NCBI GenBank assembly: GCA_950106755.1
Contig: OX467084.1
Coordinates: forward strand, 39,001,213-39,065,212
Source of the DNA: Climacium dendroides
Taxonomy: Eukaryota > Streptophyta > Bryopsida > Hypnales > Climaciaceae
DNA length: 64,000 bases
Direction: 5' to 3'
In this document: positions 9,761 through 19,707 of the stretch, one piece after another
How the letters are laid out: the number at the start of each line of letters is the position of its first letter
How positions within the stretch are numbered: position 1 is the first letter of the stretch
Notes under the pieces: generated by a model
Told to the model about the DNA's origin: nothing
What the model saw: the letters and a program-made list of their open reading frames with translations, nothing else
The model's database searches: none
Translations under genes and position numbers: made by a program

Positions 9761-10615
9761 CCGCTTCTTGACCGCCTCATCGTTGACGGATGCTGTCCCT
9801 GAAATGATTTCGGTCGCAGCCTTCCACGTGTGCTGGCCGTTGATAATTTTCAGTGGGAAGGCCTTGATGCAATCCGCCCAACAGGTAGGTCTCTCTGGCG
9901 TGTCCGGCATGACGGTCAGGATTTGCTTGGTGAAGTTGACCTTCACCATGCGGTCGAGGACGGCTAGGACACCCTTCTTCTCCAATGGCCTGAAGATCAT
10001 GTCCGACGTCTCGTTCGCACTTGTCATGTCCTCGAGGTCCAACTCGAAGAAGTTGCCCCGTCCGAATATGTACATGTAGGCGGACAACTCCTTGAACTTC
10101 TTGTTCGCCACTGCCTCGGCCTTGAGGCGTTTCCGGGCTTCCTCTTCTTCGTTGCGCTTGGGCTCCTTCTTGATCTCCAGATCCACAAACAGCTTATCCG
10201 GAACAACTTTCTCATCAAACGGCAAGGTCACCAGGTTGTGAACCCAGAGGCCATTCACCTTCTTAAATGCCACCTTCTGTGCCTCCTCTTCGGATAAGTC
10301 GGTGGACTCCGGGAAGGCGCTCTGCGTAGATGCGCTTGGGGCACCTTCACCCTCTTCCACATCGTGCAAGGTCCGTCGTGTCTTGCGAAAGCGGGACGCC
10401 CCTTCATCTTGTGAGGCCGAGTGGTCACCGGTGGCGACGGGTGCGGACTTCCTCTTCCGCGTCTTTTGTTTGTCCCGTCCCATGGGCCTGGGACGCTCTA
10501 CTACTACCGTGCTAGGTGGATTGGGCCGGGACGGAGGGGATCGGGATGGAGTCGTCTGTGGCGCCACCGTCGCGGGAGCAGACCGTGCAGGTTCAGCCGG
10601 CGTATGAGTTGTCAT
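9761..10615 (-). pseudogene. ParB-like protein, C-terminal part, truncated by the retrotransposon
   Basis: ATG at 10615-10613, read leftwards into the LTR end, after which the frame is LTR sequence. About 285 host residues remain. The first 110 are Pro/Ser/Arg-rich with basic clusters (KQKTRKRKSAP), as in a nuclear linker. The rest is a folded region. It has a Lys/Glu-rich helix, then GRGNFFELDLEDM, a stretch ending LEKKGVLAVLDRMV, and KIINGQHTWKAATEI. The INGQHTW...AA pattern resembles the ParB/sulfiredoxin-like fold; this is inference from motif order only. The upstream ORF (10593-11333) ends inside this one in another frame; about 53 bp are open in both, so the two are probably one gene split by a frameshift. 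The GC content is much higher than in the surroundings. Confidence 0.6.
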
Positions 10616-11333
10616 GCTTGCGGACCCTGGCAGCGCTGACAGCTGCTAGCGGCCGGGAACGGTTGGCAGGTACCGAGGCGGACGCGACCGCTTTTTTCTT
10701 CTGGGTCCGCCCTTGCGCATCCATGTCGACGTTCCCTACTCCCTGTGATGCGTTACCACTAGTCAGCGACGACACGTATAAGGTGTTTGCATTAGTGAGG
10801 TACGCGCTCGCGACCCGTGCGGTCTTCACGAAGTCCCCAGCGTGCGCTTCGCACCTAGCTTGTATGTCCAGCATGAGGATTTGGAACACATGCGGAACCC
10901 GGTCATAATTTTTGATGAGGCGCTCATGGCAGAAAATCATCTCGTCCTCTACGCGGATGATGACTACTCCCAGAGCATTGTTGCACGAATTCACTACGTC
11001 GACGAGAACGGCCTCTCGCATCACAGTAATGTTAATGACTACCAAGTTCTTAAAGGATTTCCATCTAGGCCCTCCCAGTTTTGTGAAGCCCAATTCTAAA
11101 TTAAATATCAGGGAGCCGTGAAAGTAACTCATTTCCACGGTCCATAATGCTTTGGTTGCAATGAAGGTCAGCGGAATTTTCCCTTCAACGTGCGCCTTCC
11201 ACGACTCCATTAGCCGCTCAAGCGGTATTTGTGTAATGTAGCCCGTGAGAGGTGGCTTGCTCTCGAGGAAGGACTCCATGTCACTGTCCACATGAATCAA
11301 ATCAGACCAGCCGCTCAGAATCAGACAGGCCAC
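10593..11333 (-). CDS. Unknown protein, N-terminal half of the interrupted gene
   Basis: Open from 11333; the first in-frame ATG is at 11279, but the frame may begin at a splice acceptor (TTTTAAG) near 11337. About 228 residues from that ATG. The N-terminal 170 residues look globular (FIATKALWTVEMSYF, KNLVVINITVMREAVLVDVVN, IQARCEAHAGDFVKT). The last 50 are Ala/Ser/Arg/Lys-rich. It stops within the start of the ParB-like ORF in a different frame, so it is probably the N-terminal part of the same protein. I recognise no family. The first palindrome array begins about 60 bp upstream. Confidence 0.5.
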   Translation of the reverse strand: MACLILSGWSDLIHVDSDMESFLESKPPLTGYITQIPLERLMESWKAHVEGKIPLTFIATKALWTVEMSYFHGSLIFNLELGFTKLGGPRWKSFKNLVVINITVMREAVLVDVVNSCNNALGVVIIRVEDEMIFCHERLIKNYDRVPHVFQILMLDIQARCEAHAGDFVKTARVASAYLTNANTLYVSSLTSGNASQGVGNVDMDAQGRTQKKKAVASASVPANRSRPLAAVSAARVRKHDNSYAG

Positions 11334-11390
11334 TTAAAATTGCAATCTTCTCAACAGCCCCATATTACTGGGGTTCTAGCCCTTCGATTA

Positions 11391-12600
11391 GTTTAGAGCG
11401 ACCGCTCTGAACTGATCTGGATCCATGACCTATTCAGTGTAGATGTTCACAGCTGTCTGCTTATAAACAATTCTGTACCATTGACCGTGCGTGATATCTA
11501 GTGTTTGGGCTTCATTTCCTGCTATTTAATTGGGTTTCAATAAAATTTCACAGCGGCTTCACTATACTAATCGATCGGGTTCTCTGGATCCTATAGTACA
11601 ATGTGAAATGATCATAACCTAGGTTCTATGCCCCTCTATCCTCTATAGTCTTCCCAGATGAATCATTCAATTCATAGGTGAGAGTTACTGGTCTCACCGT
11701 ACCCGATCTACGCGAAGATGTTATTTCATCGGATGCTCACTTCAGTGAGCCATCCGAATGAGTTTGGAGCGACCGCTCTAAACCTCCCTAATGTTGAAAG
11801 AGATGTTACAGGATCAGAGCTGCCGCTCTTCACTGTAGGGAGCACATACATCTAGTAAGCTTCGGCCATGCCGATAAAGGTTCAGAGAGACCACTCTAAA
11901 CCTGTAGCTCTAATTCCAACCCTGAGGATGTTGTGAACGGTCTGTCTGAATCTTCACAGCGCTCATCGCCATCGTTGAGAATCAGAGCGACCGATGAGAA
12001 CCTAGACCCTAACTACAAACTGGAAGCTTCAGTGCGTTCCCTCTGGACCGCTTCCACTCTCATTGTGGAAGTGCCGGTTTGGAGTGACCACTATGAATCT
12101 GCTGCACTGGTTTTGGCGAGTGCTTCATTTCAGAGCGGTTGCTCTAAACCGTGATCACGCTCCATACAAACGGCTGCGCTCAATTCTACCATTCCCAGTA
12201 CCGATATCTGCAGGTTTAGAGCAGCCTCTCTGAACCTCTGCTTCGTGATGAGCATGGTCACGGTTCAGAGCGACCGCTCTGAACCACCTTGTATACGATT
12301 TGAATGCTGCAGGTTTAGAGCGGTCGCTCTGAACCGTGAGGGAGTTCATAATGTAGCAGGAGGTTCAAAGCGACCGCTCTAAACCTCTCTCTGAACGAAA
12401 TCACAACTCTGTCATTTCGTTCACACGGAGGTTTAGAGCGGTTGCTCTGAACCTTCTACTCCAATATGAACTCGCTCATGGTTCAGAACGACCGCTCTAA
12501 ACCAGTCTGGCCGACTTCACAAGTGCAAGTTCAGAGCGGTCGCTCTAAACCTCAACATCGCTGATTACGGAGCTGGAGGTTTAGAGCGACCGCTCTGAAC
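11391..12600. repeat. Palindrome array 1 (about 15 copies of a 22-24-bp near-palindrome)
   Basis: The unit has arms GTTYAGAGCG and CGCTCTRAAC around a 2-bp centre, usually flanked by GG and CC. Units start at 11391, 11762, 11812, 11880, 12077, 12128, 12214, 12263, 12313, 12363, 12431, 12481, 12529 and 12579, plus a decayed copy near 11981. The last eight are spaced 49, 50, 50, 68, 50, 48 and 50 bp. From 12263 on, centres run AC, GT, AC, GT, AC, GT, AC, so successive units alternate in orientation. The 26-28-bp spacers are unrelated to one another, so this is not simple tandem duplication. The outer units (toward 11391) are sparser and more decayed. It lies immediately 5' of the minus-strand ParB-like gene. 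Confidence 0.9.
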
Positions 12601-13615
12601 CCTACCAACAGCATCATCATGTGCGCGGTTATAGGGGGTCCTTGTTCTAACTAATTCTTCTGTGTTTGCATGGTTTCAAATTGTTTAGAAATGGTTGGCA
12701 TTGCAATCAATTGGGATGTAGTGATTACCTGGGCTAGGAACCGATTCAATACTCTGCTTCTTCAGCCTATAATAACAAGATTGCTTCGTTTATTAAGACT
12801 CCAGGAACTCGGAATCCTTCGCGGCTGTAGATGAAGTGCACACAAACCGCTCCTCAATCCCGAATACTGAACATAGAAGTTCAAGTGACATAGAACTCAA
12901 TGTAATCACAGTCACAGTGCTCTTATGATCTGAATCTATTTTCAAACAAACGTAGCAGAATGGATTGAACAGCAGTTGAAAATGAGAGACCTCAAGATTG
13001 AACCCCATCAACAAAGCGACAACAAATAATGCAAACATGGAAACCAATGAAACGGAATACTGACACTACACAGACAAATGCTTTCAGATAAACACAAAAT
13101 CACAACAAACAGACATCAACGCAGATAAAAGCAACCAAACTACAGTGTAAGATGTACATGGTTTTCGTGCAATTCTGGAAAACAACCGACTCGCAGAAAG
13201 ATTCAAAACGCAGAGAAATGAAGAACCTCGCAATGGGGACCTAAACCCTAAGTCCGCGGAGAACATACCTCCAAAATCTGCTCAAGGTTGTCCACTGCGC
13301 CGGGATTGAAGAAGAAAGTCCAAATTTGAGCACCGGAATTGAAGAAGGTTGTCAGACTCTGCTCCCGCTGCTCCACACAATGAGGGCAAAGAATACTGTT
13401 GACGAAGTCACGAAAGCGCTAATTGCAGAACTGCGCGGGGGAAAATCACAGCGACGAAATACCTGCGCGGGGAGAGGCGCGATAGCGAGGACTACCTTGA
13501 GAAAACCCTGGGAATAGTGAAGAAGACCTACCGAACCTAAACCGAACCTAGATCCATCGAACCCAATCCGAACCTAAGCCGAACCTAAGCCGAGTCTAAA
13601 GGAAGCATCATCAAA
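12601..13615. other. Non-coding stretch between array 1 and a dispersed repeat
   Basis: I could support no gene here. 13250-13600 is GC-richer, with a run of CCGAACCTAA phrases (13528-13595). It could be the 5' leader of the minus-strand gene, by symmetry with 17.6-18.1 kb; that is speculation. Confidence 0.4.
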
Positions 13616-14405
13616 CTACTAAAATCATAAGTTCCTCTCTAATGTCACAAATGCTATCATTAATAGTAGAGGCTTGTGCTTATTATGTTACACATTCATT
13701 GTACTACATATTAGTGAAATTTTGATATATTTGAATAGAATGCATGATAATGATTTCAATAAGTCTTTAAAATAAATATTTTAAATATTTTGTAAAAATA
13801 TTTTCAATCATGCATACATAGAAATTGTATTTTCACACAATGTGATATTACTAAAATAGTAGTTTGCAATCACTTCTACAAAGGGTGATATTATAGAAAT
13901 AATTGAGTTGCTGCAATTAAGGTGATATTAAAGAGGATCCAGAGGATGATATTATAGAGGTACTAAATCCATTGCTTCTCTTGGCTTTACACTTCTTTGC
14001 ACTTCTATAATTTTGTGCTTTCGTGAGCTTTGAGCTTTCATGATTTCAATTTTCTATTGCTACTACCAAATGATTTTGAGAAATTCATTCAATTGAAGCA
14101 ATTTGGGATTCCACAAAAATTAAGTTGCTCACAAAGGTTTTGAGATTTATAAGGGGTTTTTTTCAATTCTTCAATTTGGGTTGCCATTTTTTGTAACTAT
14201 GGAATCAAATTTCTAATGCATTCTAATGTATGTATATCTTTTTTAGTATTCATCATTGCATGTATTTCATTCAGCATTCATTAAATTTTCATTGTTTATT
14301 TCAGTATATGCTTTTTTATTAAAAAATTATATGAAGATTTTAATGATTTTTATCTGAAGATTTATTGAAATTCTTGCTTTGCATTCTATCTAATACATGA
14401 AAATT
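13616..14405. repeat. Dispersed repeat, copy 1 (partner at 29459-30262)
   Basis: About 790 bp aligned by eye with 29459-30262 in the same orientation, starting ACTACTAAAATCATAAG and ending near TTGCATTCTATCTAATA. It contains several GTGATATTA-like motifs. There is no coding potential and no LTR-type TG...CA ends. Confidence 0.8.
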
Positions 14406-15423
14406 CTTATGAAATTTTTATGGTGAATGTGTAGCATAGCAAGCGCCAACCGCTAGTCCAGTACTGCAACGATTCTTTTCCAAGTTTGCATTTCTTATAC
14501 ATGTAATCATATTAGCAATAGTATCATTATTCATGAAAACTCCTTTTTACTATTAATATAAATAAGATTTTTAATAAGTTAAAAGCTTCTAAGACATAAA
14601 AATAATTTTAATTTTTAAAAAAAAGAATTTGCTAATTTGCTAATCTGCGAACTTAATGTTTTTGCATAGTTCATTGCAACAACATAAATTTGTTGGGTCA
14701 ACACTACAATAAAGCATCTAACGACCAAAAAGAACTATGGAGGACTTTGGAGATTTAGGGTTACCTCATGTGATTTGAATTTCGAACATGATTTTATGAA
14801 ATAGTTTGAAGATACTTAAACAAATGAGCTATCAAGGAATGTAATATTCATTTTAATAATTGTCCTAAAATATAAGTTATGCCACTACAAGTCCCCCCAA
14901 AATGCAAGAAGTGATAGAAGAAGGTATTTTGAAGACAATGTAAGCATCTCTTGCACAAAAGTACATACTTGAACATCGCCTACAATGTAAAACACAAGAG
15001 CATTAGAAAGATTCTAAATGCTTGGAAGAAGTTCCACATACCATACTAATCTCATCAACTGTTCACTTTTAATGAGCAATACACAGATAATGTTGTACTT
15101 TAAATGTTTGATAAAAATTAGTTCTGCATGTAAAGTCTTTGGGGGGATCTACTAATGATTCAATTGAACATGTTGAATAGAAATGTCATGTTCTCCTGAT
15201 GTGGCCTACAAAAAGGTAAATCCCAAGGTAACAAAGTGACTCCAGTTTATCCAAAAAGTAAGAAAGCTACTTGTTAGAAAAACTTGTACAAAATAAAGAA
15301 ACAAAACATAATGTCTTTTTCTAATAAAACTACTCCCGGTACTATGGTACTTAGCAAAAATTCATTATGTACATACAACAAGTAAGTAGAAGTCTTCCTT
15401 CAACGATAGTGGCGACGGGACGC
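14406..15423. other. AT-rich non-coding stretch
   Basis: No ORF, RNA gene or delimited repeat could be supported. It may include the 3' UTR of the minus-strand gene that ends at 15424. Confidence 0.5.
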
Positions 15424-16642
15424 TCAATGCTCAGGTGTGAGGTTATCCAAATTTGTTTGTGCTTGATTGAGCCGAGCACGAAATTCATCAAAAATATCCG
15501 TTCCAAAGTGAATTGCTTGAGACTCCCTATGCAAATGTTCAGTCCCGTACTTGTCATCCTAAACAATGAAGTACCAATAAAACATATTTCAATGAGAAAT
15601 CTTTTATAAATCCTTCAAAATTCAAAAAATCACAACATTACCCAAGAAATTGACATCATCAAAAATTCAATATCATGAAAAAAAAAATCAAAGAATGAAG
15701 AGATATCGAAGGGCATCATTTTTTCCTTTGCTATTGGAAGGTCAAAAGCAATCTATATTACAAACCTCAATGAGTTGTAGAAGCAAGGAACCATTTTTGG
15801 ATGCGGCGAGCTCATCCTCATCATCGAATTCCTCCATGAGAGCCCTACATGCCATGTGAATCAAGACATATTATCATATCAAAAATTAACATGTCCAAGT
15901 ACGTACATACTGAAATCTCAAAAACCAAGCAAAAACTTTGCAAACCTAAACAATTATCAACAAATGAACTAAAAAAGAAACAATGCTAACAAGAATTGAG
16001 CATCAAAATCAACCAAGAAATGTTAATATATAATATAGCATGTTGTACTTGACAACCAAAAAAACTCACCGAAGGTTTGTGCAATCCTTGTTGTGACGCA
16101 CATGGACATACTCCTCCATCATGGCCCACACATCTCGAATTGCAGCATCAAATTGTGCTCCTCAAGGAACTTCAAGTGTGCCCTGCAATGCACACATAAC
16201 ATGACCTGCAACAAGAAACCAACAGAGATTGTACTAAGGAACAACCATGCATGTGATACCTACATATTATCCAAAACTTAGAGTTTCGCACATACTTTTG
16301 AAGTACACAATTCTACAAATAGAAGAAGGAAAACATAACCCATGTAGTATTTACCCATCTTGGTGTCTTGGAACATCTCCTTAGACGTCTCGCAGTGAGA
16401 ATAATGGGCAAAGCAATATAACTTGTAGCCTTGCCAAAAATCACGAGCCCTATTTCAAACAATTTTGAATCAATTCCAATGAAGTAATCATAAGTATGGT
16501 AGAAAATCATGCAACAGCTGCAAACGCAGAAAGCCCAAAAAACATGTGTAGAAAAAGAAGAAGTCACTTACCCAAAGTCCTCATTGTCCAAAAGAACTCT
16601 AAACTACTCGGAGCACTTATTGAAGTTTGCAACGCCAGCCAT
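15424..16642 (-). CDS. Small five-exon gene, unknown function, with a possible premature stop
   Basis: Exons read leftwards: 16642-16572, 16449-16355, 16160-16070, 15844-15766 and 15558-15424. Every junction is GT...AG, and all four phases join into one frame of about 156 codons, which is hard to get by chance. Exon 2 gives ARDFWQGYKLYCFAHYSHCE. Exons 3-4 give an acidic helical stretch (VWAMMEEYVHV, EEFDDEDELAAS). Exon 5 ends FRARLNQAQTNLDNLTPEH before TGA. The first exon as drawn has an in-frame TAG at 16606-16604 after 12 codons from ATG. Either the copy is dead, or the true exon starts at the AG near 16597 and further 5' exons lie to the right (17.4-17.6 kb is a GC-richer candidate). Cys and His residues in exon 2 could bind metal. 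I do not recognise the family. Confidence 0.5.
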
Positions 16643-18420
16643 TGAATCTGTTTAGAACCAAAAGTGCCCTACAATGAAACACATCAACCCTACTAATAGG
16701 TAGAGAGTGAAGATGAGGCGATCCTTCTACCAAATCCTTCAGCCCTAGAATGAAGAGATGCAAAATTGTTATTCTATTACAATCAACAATCCTTATCTTT
16801 CAATTTGCAACATCTTGCTAAAAATCACTGGTGCATGCATTTTTTTAGGTTCCACATCTTTGTTTCTTGCTAAAAAACATGATTTAGAAAGAATATAAAC
16901 CATGAAGAACAATGAAAAAGACAAATGAGCCCTTACAAGGGCTCTTTTATAGCATACAACCTCACAAGGATGAAAAAGAAAAAGTCTTAAGAAAATATAA
17001 ATCTCTTCTACATGTGCTAACAAATACAAAATGAGAACTTGAAGGCTACTGAGAAGTTGCAAATGAGAAGCATTCCCAATGGAATCTCAAAACCACTTCC
17101 AAGTGGGTTCATTGACATTGGAAATTGACTACCTCTCATTGAGCGCTTGACTTTCACAATGGCTTGTAGTAATCAAATCACTAAACTTTTCCGCTAACCT
17201 TAAACAAAATCAAGAAACCTTTCTTTCTTCTCTACCACGTAGAATTCTAGCATTTCCATTCCCAAACTCTAAATGAAGAAATCTCAAGCTATTATAGAAG
17301 ATGTAGCAAAGTGGTGATGGTGGCAAATGAAACCACGATGAAAGCCAGAATGACTATTCTTTGGAGTTCAAACCCCAAAAAAATTGCTGAGGATTATGGA
17401 AATTCAAGAGTGGCGGTGAACAAACCTTCTTGAAGTGCGTGCGATTGTGATCTCCACATGCAATGTCCTCCGCTCTCACCCTTTTGCTATAGAACTTGCT
17501 GGAGCGTTGTCAACTCCCTTCACCGGATGCAAATGACTTTGGAAAAGCAGTTGGGGTTGTGCAAAAATATCTTGTACCCTCCGAATGCAAAAACCATGCG
17601 GTCGAGAACTGGTTCTGACAACACACTGAATAACCTAGCGTAGCGACTGGCATAGAAACTACGCGTGACAGAGATGTCCGAATTTTTCAATTTTATTTAT
17701 TTTTTTGTCGAAAACCAACGTGGCCCTACGTTGGCGACATGGCAGCCGCCATATGCGACTGCCGCATTGAAGTACAGCCTCAGAATACAAAACCGAAACC
17801 GGCTTTTGTCTTTCTTCTTTCATCGTCTGCAATTGTGTATGTCGATATTAGAGCGCGCGTCGTTTTCTCCTCTTCCGTCGGCGTTGTGCAGCACATTGTC
17901 GACCGCTGGAGGCCATCTTTGTTGCTGAGAAGCGCCAATGACGTCGTACGTCCTCATTTCAGGTTCGATGAACTACTTATTCCCTGTTTCACTTCTCTCG
18001 GTTCGCAGGATTGTTTTTTGTCTCTAAGAACTCAATTTCAACGGATTTCAACAAATTTCATGTTTTTCTTCAGTTTTTTCGCATCCATAGTACTGCCTGA
18101 GCCACATTCCTAGAATCTCACACTAGCAACCGGCGAGTCGTGTCTTCCCGTTAGACAAAATGCTGCATTTGCTGAAATGCGAATTTTAGAACTATGCTCA
18201 TTGTAGTTTGTGTGAATTGTAAACTCGAAATGCTCTGTTATTCAGTTCCGAATAGTTATTCACATTCTCGTAGACAATCAATTATCCACAGTGCTGTGCT
18301 ATTTCAGAGTCATGATTTATACAATGCTGATATACCTTAGCATTATCATCTATTACATGAGACAAAGTTCAGATGGCATTCCGTCCAGATTAATTTATGA
18401 TAATTAGTGTCACCCGCAAT
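16643..18420. other. Intergenic region, GC-richer leader-like part at 17.4-18.1 kb
   Basis: 16643-17400 is AT-rich with nothing supportable. 17440-18110 is GC-richer and has short frames on both strands but no recognisable protein. CATTTCAG followed by GTTCGATG near 17955-17965 resembles splice signals. It may be untranslated leader of the DUF7869 gene on the right or the small gene on the left. Confidence 0.35.
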
Positions 18421-18432
18421 TAGTGTTACTCA

Positions 18433-19245
18433 GTTCAGGGCGGCCGCTCTGAACTAAACGTGGGGTGACAATTGGGAAGCAATATGACACTCCGTTCAGT
18501 TCAGAGCGGTCGCTCTGAACTGAACGTGAGGTGACGGTTCGGAAAGCTATCCTCCGTTTGGTTCAGAGCGACCGCTCTGAACTGAACGTGAGGTGACGGA
18601 GACGAAAGCTATCCTCCGTTCAGTTTAGAGCGGCCGCTCTGAACTGCACGTCAGGTGACCAAGACGAAAGCTATCCTCCGTTCAGTTCAGAGCGGCCGCT
18701 CTGAACTGAATAGAGGGTGACTATTCATGAACGCTCCGAACTAACGGTGACGGAGCTCCGTCACCCTCCATTCAATTCAGAGCGGCCACTCTGAACTGCA
18801 TGGACGATGACGGAGCTTTATGACCCTCCTTGCAGTTCAGAGAGGCCTCTCTGAGCTTCAAGGAGGGTCACAGAGCTCTGTCACCGTCTGTTCAGAGCGT
18901 TCATGATTTGTCACCCTCTGTTCAGTTCAGAGCGGTCGTTCTAATCTATGTTTTGCATGCGCATTATTTAGATTTTAGTCCTCCGTTTTCCCAATTTGGC
19001 GCGATCACATGGATAAATTACGCATGCATCCTGTTCCTCGCAGTTCAGAGCGGCCGTTCTAAACTGTTATTCGGTGGAGCTCTTTCTTGGAGACTCTGGA
19101 CTGTTCAGCATTCTTTGTAGGAACGAGTTCTTCTTTGTGATTCTTTACATTGTGTTGTCTATCCTTTGGCGCGCTTCCTCTATATTGGGTGTGGAACAAT
19201 ATCTGTGAGAGGTGTAACTCTTCCACGCAGTTCAGAGTGGCTCAG
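18433..19245. repeat. Palindrome array 2 (about 10 copies, partly 62-bp tandem units)
   Basis: Same arms as array 1 but usually flanked CA...TG instead of GG...CC. Units start at 18433, 18499, 18561, 18623, 18685, 18775, 18835, 18925 and 19043, with half-units at 18890 and 19230. The units from 18499 to 18685 are 62 bp apart, with related spacers (AGCTATCCTCCGTT), so this part grew by tandem duplication. Centres are GC, GT or AC. The unit at 18835 has matched changes in both arms (AGAGAG and CTCTCT), keeping the symmetry. The array lies 5' of the DUF7869 gene. Confidence 0.9.
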
Positions 19246-19707
19246 TGAATAGGCCTTGGGGGAATTTGTGCGTAGACTTCCAGTCTCCTCGGACTTAGAC
19301 TGTTCGGTCCATACTCATGTGCGGTTGATTGTCTTTCTTGGACATAGTGGCATTGCAGTGCTGAATGGGGTCCACGGTAGTCGACGTTCTATGGGAATCG
19401 TTAGTTTCAGACTTCACTGCATTCTATACCAAACCTCACAACAAGTGGGCGGGTTCAAGACAGATGCTACACTATTTCATACTGTATCTGATTATGTAAT
19501 GATGTCCTCATATTCCCCGCTTTCGCCACTCGCCTATATGTCATTGCTTCTAATACTTTTTATTTTACTGCTGTCAGGCGTGTTAGCCCTTGTGGGCTGA
19601 ACGAAGAGGACGTATATGCTACCAATTCTTTCAAGTGTCACTCTCATCCTTCCTACGAAGCCGCTATTTTCTATCATTAGAAAACACTTACGATTTTAAC
19701 GTCTCCT

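Noticed and set aside
10302..10908. Plus-strand frames opposite the ParB-like gene
   Set aside because: GC-rich shadows of the minus-strand coding frame.
12214..12600. CRISPR-like look of array 1
   Set aside because: Repeats are diverged, palindromic and alternate in orientation, the sequence is plant nuclear DNA, and no cas genes are present.
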